A DNA stretch of 64,000 nt from Echinicola soli (GTDB taxonomy: Bacteria > Bacteroidota > Bacteroidia > Cytophagales > Cyclobacteriaceae): contig NZ_CP041253.1 in NCBI RefSeq assembly GCF_006575665.1, positions 1,307,501 through 1,371,500 of the forward strand, read 5' to 3'. The translations under genes were made by a program, and so were the position numbers. The notes below the pieces were generated by a model. It was not told the origin of the DNA and ran no database searches. It worked only from the letters and a program-made list of their open reading frames with translations. Within the stretch, counting starts at the first letter, position 1. Each line of letters starts with the position of its first letter. This document shows positions 44,835 to 53,570 of the stretch, one piece after another.

Positions 44835-45154
44835 GATATCTCTCTTATTTCTTCCTAATCAAATGCTTAAGTGCCAGGCTTGTCTTCCCTATCTGGAATA
44901 CAGCGCTGAGCTAATTGTTTCAAAAGCAGGCACAAAGTTAATAGAAAAGTAGGGTTTATGTATGGTGAAAGCTGAAAAACTCTCATTGCCTAATGGATTA
45001 GGATAAACTGTCCAGCTCATTGTTGGGATCATTTGGTCAAAATTGGCATTATCAGGACGGGGATTTCTCTTTTATTTAACTGGAAGGACTTGGGAAAGGA
45101 CACAAAAATCCAGTTATTAGTAAAATTGTTTTACCTCATTACTACTGCGATACA
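44835..45154. other. Divergent intergenic region, ileS / LOG gene
   Basis: A 320-base region from which ileS runs left and the LOG gene runs right. It is AT-rich near both ends and shows no repeat of the families seen elsewhere. The only element I can point to is the TAACTTTG at 44933-44940. Confidence 0.4.
44933..44940 (-). promoter_or_regulatory. Possible -7 element for ileS-lspA
   Basis: On the - strand this reads TAACTTTG, an exact match to TAnnTTTG. It is about 100 bases ahead of the ileS start. I found no good -33 partner at the usual spacing, so it is tentative. Confidence 0.3.
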
Positions 45155-45724
45155 ATGAAAAAAATAACCATCTACTGCGGCTCCAATACCGGTAACAATC
45201 CTGCCTATAAAAAAGAGGCGATCACTTTGGCGGAGGAAATGACCTTGAGGAAGATGGATCTGGTGTATGGAGCTGGTAAGGTGGGGCTGATGGGCATAAT
45301 GGCAGATCATATGTTAAGTGTGGGAAGAAATGTTTATGGTTTTATTCCCCAAAAATTAGTGGATGTGGAGGTTGCCCATCATGGCTGTACAGAGCTGACC
45401 GTCGTGGAGACAATGCGTGACCGTAAATGGCTGATGGCAGAGACCGGTGATGGCTTCATCGCCATGCCCGGCGGGATTGGTACCTTGGAGGAGCTTTTTG
45501 AGATCATGACCCTTAACCAACTGGGCTATATCCAAAAACCTTTGGCGCTTTATAATGTGGAGGGCTATTATGATAAACTAATCGAATTCCTGAATTTTTC
45601 TGCCCAAGAAGGTTTCCTGAAGAAAGCACAAATGGAGCTTTTGATCATCAGTGATGATCCTTCTGAGATGTTGGATAAGATGGCTGCCTATGAACCCAAA
45701 TTTGTTCCAAAATGGGGAAAATAG
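45155..45724 (+). CDS. LOG-family protein (cytokinin riboside monophosphate phosphoribohydrolase type)
   Basis: A cytoplasmic protein of 189 residues with a Rossmann-like fold. The family motif PGGxGTxxE is present as 'MPGGIGTLEELFE', preceded by 'MRDRKWLMAETGDGFIA', whose Arg belongs to the active site. The N-terminus 'ITIYCGSNTGNNPAYKKEA' and 'LVYGAGKVGLMGIMADHML' match TIGR00730. Such enzymes cleave ribose 5-phosphate from nucleoside monophosphates, and bacterial roles are mostly in nucleotide salvage. It stands alone, with a long gene-free stretch after it. Confidence 0.92.
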   Translation: MKKITIYCGSNTGNNPAYKKEAITLAEEMTLRKMDLVYGAGKVGLMGIMADHMLSVGRNVYGFIPQKLVDVEVAHHGCTELTVVETMRDRKWLMAETGDGFIAMPGGIGTLEELFEIMTLNQLGYIQKPLALYNVEGYYDKLIEFLNFSAQEGFLKKAQMELLIISDDPSEMLDKMAAYEPKFVPKWGK

Positions 45725-46088
45725 AAATCCACGTTAGTGTGGGCAAGCGGAAAAGTTGGGGGCATGAACCCTTTTATTTTAATCCTACTTCTATGTTACG
45801 GTTATTTTAGGAGGGCTCTCTTTAAGGTACTTTCTTAATTTGACAAAGCAGGATTAATATGATTTCTTTATTGTTTTTTATGAGTCTCCGCAATCATACA
45901 CGTAGCCAAGCATAATTGAATAAATTGTGTTTCTGTTCTTTTATTCAGGTGTAAAATTGCTTTCAATAGGTCTTCATGAATGCTACGCATTTCCATTGAT
46001 GAAAAGGACCAAAAATCCAGTCCGGTGGTGATCCTTTAAATTGGGAAGGACGCGTTTTCCAGTGAGGACAATACGTTACCCAATTTAA

Positions 46089-46184
46089 TTTAAGAAAACT
46101 GCTCCGGCCTGAAAATGAATGGATCTCGCTGTTCCACGACGCGAGCTAATTCATTTTCTTAACGGCCTGCTCATTTTTCTTAAA
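46089..46184. repeat. Long nested palindrome
   Basis: Complementary blocks nest around one centre. 46089-46098 (tttaagaaaa) pairs with 46175-46184, GGCC at 46106-46109 with GGCC at 46164-46167, 46111-46120 (gaaaatgaat) with 46149-46158, and ctcgc at 46125-46129 with gcgag at 46141-46145. The folded form would be a tall hairpin with internal loops. No coding frame. Confidence 0.65.
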
Positions 46185-46550
46185 CCGGTCTCACCAAGGG
46201 ACTTCCTTAACTTTCGAAATCGCATTTTGGAATGGTACCACTACGTGTAAAATTACCGATAGTCATTTTGTTTTTTGCCACAAAGGCTTTAAGACCCAAA
46301 CTAGTTTGTTTTCCAAGAAATTTGGAATCCGCCTACAAAGGACTTCATGTCTTGGCGACTTCGTGACGACATACCAAATGTATGGAAATCTTACCTCGCG
46401 CCCCCGCCCCAGAAATATTGCTTGATCCATTGATTAGCCAATTTCCTTACTGGTATAAAAGCATGGAGGGTGATTTTGAGACAATTACAGGTCGAAACAC
46501 CTGTCCGCCTTGGAGGATGGCGTAAATAGGCTAATGCATATTACGGATTA

Positions 46551-46588
46551 AAAAAAGCCAGGGAGCTAAACAGGTAGCAGCCCTGGCT
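46551..46588 (-). terminator. Terminator downstream of the GH43-discoidin gene
   Basis: On the - strand, GCCAGGG (from plus 46581-46587) pairs with CCCTGGC (plus 46557-46563), extendable by one A-T pair, with a 17-base loop. Six T follow (A run at plus 46551-46556). It is about 240 bases past the stop of the gene at 46828. Confidence 0.55.
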
Positions 46589-46827
46589 GTTGCGGTTGAT
46601 TTGATTTTGAATGAAATAGCGCATTATGTGTGCCAAACTTTTATCGATATTTTAGAAGGCTGCCTTGGTAGTTTTTACCCCCTTTCAGGATTGCAATTAT
46701 TGTTTAGTAAGCTTCCATTGAGTGTAAAACTGCGTTTGAACAGCCCGCCCCGAAGGGCAGGCCGTCACAAACACACTTACAATTAACCACAACAACCCAA
46801 AATGGGTATTCTTTATTACCTTTTGTA

Positions 46828-48657
46828 TCATTCTGTATACAAGACTTCGCTTTTCTGAGAAATGCCGTTTTCATCAAATGCCTCTACTTGGTAGTAGTAG
46901 TCTTGATCGGTGTTGAGGGCCCGAAGTTCATATTCATTTTGGCTGTACATGAGTGCGGAAAGGTTCAGCTTGTCCTTGCTGATGCCCCAGTAAATCACAT
47001 AACCGGTGGCGCCTTCCACAGGATTCCAGCTTAGGTCGGTATTGCGGCGGTCGCTTTGCCTTTTTGCGGTGAACTTGGCCGGTGTAGCAGGTGCTGCTTC
47101 TTTCCCGTTGCCAAATACCCTCAGCTCGGAAATGGCCAAAAACTTATTGGTGCAGTGAACGTGCTCATAGCGTACATACCGCGCCTCCACAGGTTTTTTC
47201 AGTTCGACGTATCCATGCGGCATGTCCTGTTGGTTTTGCGAATAGTCCGCGACGGTTTCCCAATTTTTTCCATCCAGGGAAGCTTTGATCACAAATTGCT
47301 GCTTTAACGTGTCCGGCCGGCCGAAGATCTCACTGTTAAAATCCTGGAAGTTGATTTGGATGGCTTTTACATCCATGGGTTTTTCCAGGTCGATCTCCAC
47401 ATAAATCGAATCATTATTGGCTTCGGATACCCAGTAAGACCGGATTTCTTCGTCATTGATCTGGGTAATGTCAAATTCCCGGATCTGCTCCTGCATGTAT
47501 CCGCCTTCACTTTCATCGACTACATTGAGATCCATATTGACTTCTCCGGAGTTTGTTTTTACCGGTTTTTGATAGGACAGCAGCATCCATCCTGTGAAGC
47601 GGTGCTTATGGTCTTTCACTTCGGTGTCCGGCAGGTAATGTGGATAATCTCCGTAAGCGGTGTTGACGTACATTTGACCGTCTTCCTCAAATCCGGCGGG
47701 GTACATACCGATCCTGCGCTCGAATTTGTAATTGACCGATATGGCCATGGTGGAGTAGTGCCAGTAATTGCCGTTATTGTCCTGTACGGTACTGCCATGG
47801 CCTGATCCTTTGAGGAACCCGCCGGGTTTATAAGCGATGGGATTGTAGGGGGCATAGGTAAATGGCCCCAAGGGGCTGTCACTGGTATAGACACCGTCTG
47901 CATAGACATTCCACTGTGTGCCGGGAGCGCCATATTCCAAATAATATTTCCCGTCATGCTTGACCATCCAAGGCCCTTCAATAAATGGTTTCAGATCACT
48001 TTTATGATCTTGGCCAAATCGTTCCCATCCGTGCTTCTCAGGCTCCAGGTTAAAGAGGTCTTTCTCTTCTCCCTTGGGGACATAATAGTTGTCCGGATCC
48101 AGCTCCACTACACGTATTGGCCATTTATTGGAGGATTCTTCATAAAGATAGACTTTGCCATCGTCATCTACGAAAAGATTGGGATCCTGAACACCGCCGG
48201 GAGGATTGATCACCGCAAAGTTGGTTTTCCAATCCCCTATGTCCGGGTTGTCGGTTTCGATGACCGCCCCCCTTCCGGAAGGATCGCCCAATACAATGAT
48301 CTTGTCGTCTTTTACCGCTGCCGCAGGGGCATTGCTGCCATTAAAGTACCAGCTTTGTGGGCGGATAAACTTCCAATTGCTCATGTCGTCCGATACCCAA
48401 TATCCATGGGAACGGGTGACAAAGAGGTAATACTTTCCTTTAAAGTTCACAATGGCCGGATCTGCTCCGGAACGATAGGAAACATTATTTTTGGCCCGGT
48501 AATGGGACATATAGGTATAATCAATGTCGATCGGGTTGCAGTACGTTTCAAAAGACTTTTCCGCAGTTTCAGGAGCAGAAGTTTCCTGCTTACTTGGGTT
48601 TTCTGCGCATGATGCCAGAAGACAAATGACGACAAATGGAAGTATAATTCTTTTCAT
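46828..48657 (-). CDS. GH43 glycosidase with discoidin and fibronectin III domains, lipoprotein
   Basis: A 609-residue lipoprotein (lipobox 'CLLASCAEN'). The N-terminal five-bladed propeller carries the three acids in 'SGADPAIVNFKGKYYLF', 'VQDPNLFVDDDGKVYLYE' and 'FIEGPWMVKHDGKYYLEYG'. From about residue 370 there is an F5/8 type C (discoidin) sugar-binding domain ('IRSYWVSEANNDSIYVEIDL' ... 'ARYVRYEHVHCTNKFLAISE'), and from about 525 a fibronectin III domain ('NTDLSWNPVEGATGYVIYWG'). It probably removes arabinose or xylose side chains. It stands apart from the main pectin run and points the other way, flanked by long gene-free stretches. Confidence 0.88.
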   Translation of the reverse strand: MKRIILPFVVICLLASCAENPSKQETSAPETAEKSFETYCNPIDIDYTYMSHYRAKNNVSYRSGADPAIVNFKGKYYLFVTRSHGYWVSDDMSNWKFIRPQSWYFNGSNAPAAAVKDDKIIVLGDPSGRGAVIETDNPDIGDWKTNFAVINPPGGVQDPNLFVDDDGKVYLYEESSNKWPIRVVELDPDNYYVPKGEEKDLFNLEPEKHGWERFGQDHKSDLKPFIEGPWMVKHDGKYYLEYGAPGTQWNVYADGVYTSDSPLGPFTYAPYNPIAYKPGGFLKGSGHGSTVQDNNGNYWHYSTMAISVNYKFERRIGMYPAGFEEDGQMYVNTAYGDYPHYLPDTEVKDHKHRFTGWMLLSYQKPVKTNSGEVNMDLNVVDESEGGYMQEQIREFDITQINDEEIRSYWVSEANNDSIYVEIDLEKPMDVKAIQINFQDFNSEIFGRPDTLKQQFVIKASLDGKNWETVADYSQNQQDMPHGYVELKKPVEARYVRYEHVHCTNKFLAISELRVFGNGKEAAPATPAKFTAKRQSDRRNTDLSWNPVEGATGYVIYWGISKDKLNLSALMYSQNEYELRALNTDQDYYYQVEAFDENGISQKSEVLYTE

Positions 48658-49145
48658 TGGAATAACGTGGTTACCACACTAAATGGGTTTATTTTTTTGA
48701 TTCATTAAGGGTGAAGTGTGAATACATCTGTTTTCGGTTCCATTGCATCCTCCCTTAATTGCGATGATTGTAGGTTGAAGGTAGGATAATGGAGCTATTC
48801 CGGCAGGCTTACGGAATGAAAATACACGGTTTTTGTTTGATTTTTACAGAAAAATTCCATCAGAAATCCCTGTTGGTTTCCATTTGAAACTGGTTGTTTT
48901 GACCTTTATTAGCCAGAAATATAAAGGATCATCCCTGATGAATACTAATGATGTGGATAAGGAAGTACGGTGCCCGGAGGGAAGGGGGCATAGTAGGTAA
49001 ATGTCAGAAGCCAAGAGCGTCTATGGATTAAGGATATGGGAATATATCTGCCGCAAAAATTTTAAATGGCTCTATATGATTTACAGTGGGCAAGAATATT
49101 TACCTTTTATGCAAACTTCAGTTTAGTATTCACATCGTTACCTTT

Positions 49146-49177
49146 GTTACTTCTTTGCTCCAGGTCAAAAAAGTAAC
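49146..49177. repeat. REP-like hairpin
   Basis: 49146-49157 (gttacttctttg) pairs with 49166-49177 (caaaaaagtaac), one mismatch, 8-base loop. Palindromes of this 'gttact...agtaac' form are widespread intergenic elements in Bacteroidota. Confidence 0.55.
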
Positions 49178-49661
49178 CTAAAAGCCCCGCCGCAGTGAGG
49201 TGCTTGCCTGATATAAAAACCAGCACACACGCAGGAAAACGCTTCTGTATAGGGTATGAGCTACTTTTTGTGCTGATTTCCATCAGGTCTATCTGGCTGC
49301 TAGACAGGAAATCCTACGCCTTTTTCATCGCACTTCTTTGATTTCTTAACGTCAAATACCTCAAGGGTTGGACTACTGACCATTGGCTATGCATGTTAAC
49401 CCTTTTTGCGGTTATAGGAATATACCAACTTACCGAATAGGATCAGGAAAATTGTTTTTAGATCACTCCCCTGAAAAGGGATGTTTAATCCAGCCCATTG
49501 AAGCGCATTGGGCTAATAGGTGATGATGATGAGACTACCCACGGCCTGTAAGGCCAGCTAAAAATCTTAACGGTTAAAAGTATTCCCGTGCCATATTGTT
49601 TGGTTAGAAGGGAGGACTCAACTGGGCTTTCAGCCTGCGTTAGAGGAATGTTTTTAGGCTT

Positions 49662-49913
49662 ATGTCCCAAGGCCTTGCCTTTTTGGGTGATAGTGGAACA
49701 TACCTTTTTGGCGCACTATTGGCCCTTTTTGAATTAGTGGCGGGTGTTTTAGTCCTGGCCAATCGGCAACTAAAATATGCTTATGAGTTCCTGGCATTTG
49801 TGTTGGTCTACATTCCATCAGGAAACTGGATGAGTAGTATGATATACATTGATTTATTTTTGGGTTTTTTAAGATTATTTCATGATGATTTAAATTCGAA
49901 CAACACGGAATAG
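49662..49913 (+). pseudogene. Doubtful small hydrophobic frame, possibly DoxX-like remnant
   Basis: An 83-residue frame with two hydrophobic stretches ('YLFGALLALFELVAGVLVLA' and 'YEFLAFVLVYIPSG'). The first vaguely resembles a helix pair of DoxX-like membrane proteins, but the length is only about half of that family and no start signal is evident. It may be a gene remnant or chance. Confidence 0.22.
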
Positions 49914-50103
49914 AAATGGCAACAGGAATAAGGATACACTGCTAATGGTTTGAAATGACTATAATAGGTTGTAAACAACGTATAATTGGTGATAAATTAT
50001 TGTACCTGAGCAAATAAATGGCAAAAGTTCTTCAACGTTAAAAAAAATTCCCGTTATTGATTTCTGTGATTATGTTTAATTCTTATACCCCAAACCAAAT
50101 ACT

Positions 50104-50232
50104 TTGGAAACAGAAAAGACAAAATTCGATTACACCGCGCCGGTTAGAGAAAACGGAACCTCATTCCATAAAAACAGCTTGTTGATAACTGAAGATGTTT
50201 TTGTCAACCCCGACTATTTAGAAGATGGATAA
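50104..50232 (+). pseudogene. Remnant of a third ester cyclase
   Basis: Read from 50104 to the stop at 50230-50232, the frame contains 'ENGTSFHKNSLLITEDVFVN'. The intact proteins at 52538 and 54979 read 'DNGAQFHINFSAGKFDENGL' followed by 'LVTEDIYVNSN' in the same place. The remnant lacks about ten residues in the middle and stops after about 40 codons. No signal peptide or downstream part is left. I read it as a decayed paralogue left by duplication of the cluster. Confidence 0.6.
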
Positions 50233-50355
50233 AATTTAAGCTATTGCTTCCAATGAAGTGCATATCAAAGAATATAAAAAATAATCCTCGACCACAGCGT
50301 ACCCAAAGCGGTAATCAATCAATAAAGCGGCTGTTTCAGGCATTTTCCAAAATCC

Positions 50356-50949
50356 ATGACAAAAAACATGAATAAGGTTTTATCAGATTTAAAGGCTAAA
50401 AATAACGTTGCGTTTGAAAAATTGTACCATGACAATTTTCATAAAGTATCAAAGTTTGTCCAAAACAACAACGGAAATAAAGCTGATGCGGAAGATTTAT
50501 TTCAAGAGGCCATGATTGTGCTTGTAGAAAAACTTCGGCAAGATAACTTTCATCTCACAGCTTCTATAAACACCTATGTTTACGCTATATGTAAAAACCT
50601 ATGGTTTAAGAAGCTACGGGACAGAAACTACGAACTGTCTGTTGATGAAATGCAGTCTTTTGATTTTGCGAACTCAATTAATAGTTCCATTGAAGTTGAA
50701 AAGACCTATATAGAAAAGCTAAAAGGATATCTAATGAAAATCACCGACCATTGTGATAAACTCATCCGGGATATGTTCTTCAGAGGAAAAACAATTGAGC
50801 AAATCCAAAAAGATTTCGGCTACTCGACAGTACATAATGCTCAAAATCAAAAGTATAAGTGTTTAGAACAAATCAGGAAAGTCAAAGAGGACGAAGAAAG
50901 ATTAAAAAAATTAATTTATCTGGGTGATTATTTTGGACTATTGGTATAA
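50356..50949 (+). CDS. RNA polymerase sigma factor, ECF type
   Basis: A 197-residue sigma-70-family protein with only regions 2 and 4. Region 2 is seen in 'NNVAFEKLYHDNFHKVSKFV' and 'DAEDLFQEAMIVLVEKLRQD'. 'NTYVYAICKNLWFKKLRDR' ends region 2. The C-terminal 'GKTIEQIQKDFGYSTVHNAQNQKYKCLEQIRK' is the helix-turn-helix of region 4 that contacts the -35 area. There is no adjacent anti-sigma factor and no FecR. It lies between two decayed paralogue fragments and upstream of the whole stress-like cluster, and may control it, which is inference. Codon use is more AT-rich than in the pectin genes. Confidence 0.88.
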   Translation: MTKNMNKVLSDLKAKNNVAFEKLYHDNFHKVSKFVQNNNGNKADAEDLFQEAMIVLVEKLRQDNFHLTASINTYVYAICKNLWFKKLRDRNYELSVDEMQSFDFANSINSSIEVEKTYIEKLKGYLMKITDHCDKLIRDMFFRGKTIEQIQKDFGYSTVHNAQNQKYKCLEQIRKVKEDEERLKKLIYLGDYFGLLV

Positions 50950-51364
50950 AGGTGGTAGACGGGTGTATCTATTCTAATCTTAACGTTAATAATATTATCA
51001 ACACTCGAAAAGACTGTTTTCTTACTAGCTATTACTGTATAAAATGAGATTTTGGTAATTGCGCAAGAAAACACAATATGGAAAATCGACAGATCACACT
51101 CTACTGTCAATTTTTCAAGCAAACAACTTTTTAGCAGCTACAGGAAAGTTCACTGACTTTGAGGGAGTTTAATGTTTCGCCCTAAACAACTTAAAAGTCA
51201 GATGATTGTAGCTGATGAAGTAAACTACCTCGGGGCATTTATTAGGAGAGACTTTAGTTTCGAAGCATCCCAACGGCTATCGGGACGGAGCATCTAAAGC
51301 TCGATTATCGAGTAAACTCCATATTCCAATGGAGGTAACCGCAACAGTAAATGAAAAATTAATT
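50950..51364. other. Non-coding region between sigma factor and DUF6789 gene
   Basis: About 400 bases, AT-rich, without a credible gene. A 'ctacctcggggc' element (near 51227) and 'catcccaacggctatcgggac' near 51268-51290 are degraded members of intergenic repeat families. No promoter was recognised with confidence. Confidence 0.4.
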
Positions 51365-51826
51365 ATGAGTACAGAAATTCAAAGAACAATACTAGCTGGA
51401 ATTATTGGAACAGCTATAATGACCGTAGTTATGATGCTTGCACCGATGATGGGAATTCCAAAAATGTCTCCACCAGAAATGCTTTCAGGAATGTTGGGAA
51501 TGCCTCTTATAATAGGTTGGATAATGCACTTAATGATAGGAATAGTGTTTGCCTTTGGATACACCTATTTGTTTTTTTTTAAACATAAAATCAAAGATGT
51601 GTGGCTTAGAGGTGCAGTATTCGGAATTATTGTTTTTGTTTTTGCCCAAATTATGTTGAGTGTAATGGGGATGATATTCTCCATGCCAAAAATGGAGGGT
51701 TCAATGATGCTGATCATGATAGGGAATTTAATAGGGCACATTGTTTTTGGAATGGCTGTCGCTAAAACAGCTGGCGAAACCTGTTTTGCCAGTGATTCTT
51801 GTGAAACTAAAGCACCAAAAGAATGA
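51365..51826 (+). CDS. DUF6789-family inner-membrane protein
   Basis: A protein of about 153 residues if it starts at ATG 51365 ('MSTEIQRTILAGIIGTAIMT'). The frame reaches back to 51329. It has four hydrophobic helices rich in Met and Gly ('MMLAPMMGIPKMSPPEML', 'PLIIGWIMHLMIGIVFAFGYTYLF', 'GAVFGIIVFVFAQIMLSVMG', 'LIMIGNLIGHIVFGMAVA'), matching DUF6789. The C-terminus has two Cys ('ETCFASDSCETK') that might bind metal. The function is unknown. It lies between the sigma factor and the cupin remnant. Confidence 0.75.
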   Translation: MSTEIQRTILAGIIGTAIMTVVMMLAPMMGIPKMSPPEMLSGMLGMPLIIGWIMHLMIGIVFAFGYTYLFFFKHKIKDVWLRGAVFGIIVFVFAQIMLSVMGMIFSMPKMEGSMMLIMIGNLIGHIVFGMAVAKTAGETCFASDSCETKAPKE

Positions 51827-52060
51827 CCATAAAGCTGATACAGCAGTGCTAGGCAAATGGCACAGGTACAAGGTTGAGTTGTTTTTGTGATTGTTTCATT
51901 TGCTCTTCTAAAGCAATTGCATCGTCATCCATAACTGTACTTACACTTGACCAGAGACAGATAATGAAGTTCATTATCAAGATAGCCTATCATGTTTCTT
52001 TAAGCACTGGACTGTTGTAGGCCAATTTTTGAAAAGAAATAACAATAACCTGAATAATAA

Positions 52061-52399
52061 ATGAAAAAACTATTCCCTTTACTAGTCGCAATAATTACCC
52101 CTAACTCTTTCAATCAGACAAAAAAAGACCAAACAACCACTGAAACCGTAACCACAATGGTTTCTGCAAGGGCAGAAGGTGTTAGCTCCAAAGTGCTTAA
52201 AACAGGTCATCTTATGTCTTTGCGCTCGAAGGCAACATTAGTGAAAAAAAAGAAAATGCGACCGCAGAAACACGGTAACCGTTCGGTGCTACCAAGCTTA
52301 TCAATGCAGGCAATGTAGGTTGGCAATGCCTTAGTTACCGGAAAATCCCTTTACATCATTATGAGAATTTGGGATCCTGCGGATGAGCATATTTTGTAA
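52061..52399 (+). pseudogene. Frameshifted remnant of an exported cupin
   Basis: The ATG at 52061 opens 85 codons with a signal-like start, but the body makes sense only across frames. One frame reads 'SYVFALEGNISEKKENATAE', another 'KLINAGNVG', and a third ends 'LYIIMRIWDPADEHIL' at 52397-52399. The intact cupin at 53571 has 'SYIIVLKGTVEVKNTGSNTS', 'SLINTGKIEVKN' and 'IYFVTELWDPADKNIR' in the same order. So this is a decayed paralogue with at least two frameshifts and several stops. Confidence 0.75.
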
Positions 52400-52467
52400 G
52401 GCAATTACCTCAGGGCGAACCCTTCAAGGTACAAAACTAAAAGACATTTCGATGTAAGCATCGGAGT

Positions 52468-52498
52468 TCCTAATTGTTCCCGGTAATCATAATTAGGA
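52468..52498. promoter_or_regulatory. Palindrome upstream of the first ester cyclase
   Basis: TCCTAATT at 52468-52475 pairs with AATTAGGA at 52491-52498. It lies about 40 bases before the ATG at 52538. It may be an operator or a structured leader, or a hairpin ending the remnant upstream. There is no direct evidence of function. Confidence 0.3.
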
Positions 52499-52537
52499 CG
52501 GAAAAAACAAACACATGTAAGGTTAAAAATTCAACCA

Positions 52538-53539
52538 ATGAGAAAAGTACTCCTCTTATTAATTTCAGTAGTAGTTCTAGGTTCTTGTAAACAAACTAAT
52601 CAAGACCAAGCGAACGAAAATAGAGTAGTCACAAAGGAGGCTAAAAGTGATTCAGCTTACGAAGCCTTGGTAAGGAAGAACAGTTCGCAGTTTCATAAAA
52701 ACTTTAGTGCCGGCAGGTTCACCGACAATGGTCCGTTGACAACTGAAGATATTTATGTCAATTCCAACGGAAAGATTGTGGTGGGTCGTGACAAATTTGT
52801 GGGTCGTTTAACACGTTATGAAAAGCCGTTTCCCGGCTTGGAGGTCAACGACCGCATTATGATTGTTGATGGAAATATAGTGGCGTTTCATTACCTGATG
52901 CAGGCCACGCATCTCGGCAAGTTTGGAGACTTAGAACCCACCGGAAACAAAGTAGAAGCTATGAGCAGTGAGTTTTTTACGATGGATGAAAACGGACTGA
53001 TGAAAGATTTGATCACCATTTCGCAAGTAGATAAATTTTTAGCCACTGCTTCTGGTGAAGAGCATATCGAAGAACATCAGAAAGTGACGCTTTATCCCAT
53101 TGATCACAGTGTGCCGAAAGCGGTAACTAAAAAGGCGGCGGATTTGTACCTGCGTCATTTCAATTTTCGCGATTGGGATGCCATAAGCGAACTATTAAGC
53201 GATGACGTTCAGGCGAATTGGAACAGCAATCACGTGAGTGGGAAAGAGGCGGTTATTGAAAAAATGAAAGAGCGCTTGACTCCATTTCCCGATTTGACCT
53301 ACCAATTGGACAGGAGTGCCGCCGAAGGGAACCGTGCAGCCATTGGCTACACTTTACACGGCACGCACAATGGCTTGTTTACCTACAAAGGGAAAAACTA
53401 TCCGGCAAGTGGAAATGCGGTACAGACAAGAGAAGTACAGCATTTGGAAGTAAGCGCAGACGGAAAAATCAAATCCATCATTATGATGTCTGATCAAGGG
53501 GCTTTTTTAAAGTTTATTGACGCTAAAAAAAGCAAATAA
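52538..53539 (+). CDS. Exported ester cyclase (tandem SnoaL-like), lipoprotein
   Basis: A 333-residue lipoprotein (lipobox 'VVLGSCKQT'). It has two NTF2/SnoaL-like domains. The first is about residues 45-180 ('NSSQFHKNFSAGRFTDNGPL', 'TEDIYVNSNGKIVVGRDKFV', 'IVAFHYLMQATHLG'), the second about 190-325 ('LYLRHFNFRDWDAISELLSD', 'KMKERLTPFPDLTYQLDR', 'AAIGYTLHGTHNG'). They are joined by the highly conserved 'EEHQKVTLYPIDHSV'. The ester-cyclase name comes from the family, and the true reaction is unknown. The closest relative in the window is the protein at 54979. It is first of a run with a cupin and a RidA gene. Confidence 0.8.
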   Translation: MRKVLLLLISVVVLGSCKQTNQDQANENRVVTKEAKSDSAYEALVRKNSSQFHKNFSAGRFTDNGPLTTEDIYVNSNGKIVVGRDKFVGRLTRYEKPFPGLEVNDRIMIVDGNIVAFHYLMQATHLGKFGDLEPTGNKVEAMSSEFFTMDENGLMKDLITISQVDKFLATASGEEHIEEHQKVTLYPIDHSVPKAVTKKAADLYLRHFNFRDWDAISELLSDDVQANWNSNHVSGKEAVIEKMKERLTPFPDLTYQLDRSAAEGNRAAIGYTLHGTHNGLFTYKGKNYPASGNAVQTREVQHLEVSADGKIKSIIMMSDQGAFLKFIDAKKSK

Positions 53540-53570
53540 CAATGAAAAATAACACAAAAAACAGCGTTAA

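Larger units (their letters stand above)
45725..46827. other. Gene-free stretch with large imperfect palindrome
   Basis: About 1100 bases without a credible gene, and the short frames (such as 46601-46786) have no family character. It contains a roughly 96-base imperfect palindrome (46089-46184) and, on its right side, a terminator for the leftward GH43 gene (46551-46588). Around 46330-46375 is a degraded 'cttggcgacttcgtga' type element. Confidence 0.55.
48658..50103. other. Gene-poor stretch with palindromes
   Basis: About 1450 bases. A hairpin lies at 49146-49177, and another ('agcccattg ... attgggct') near 49492-49514. The rest is AT-rich without recognisable genes apart from a doubtful small frame at 49662-49913. 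The right end runs into the ester-cyclase remnant at 50104. It is the boundary between the carbohydrate part and the AT-rich accessory part. Confidence 0.5.

Noticed and set aside
46601..46786. 61-codon frame downstream of the terminator
   Set aside because: No family pattern, and it lies in a region of low complexity between two ends of transcription.
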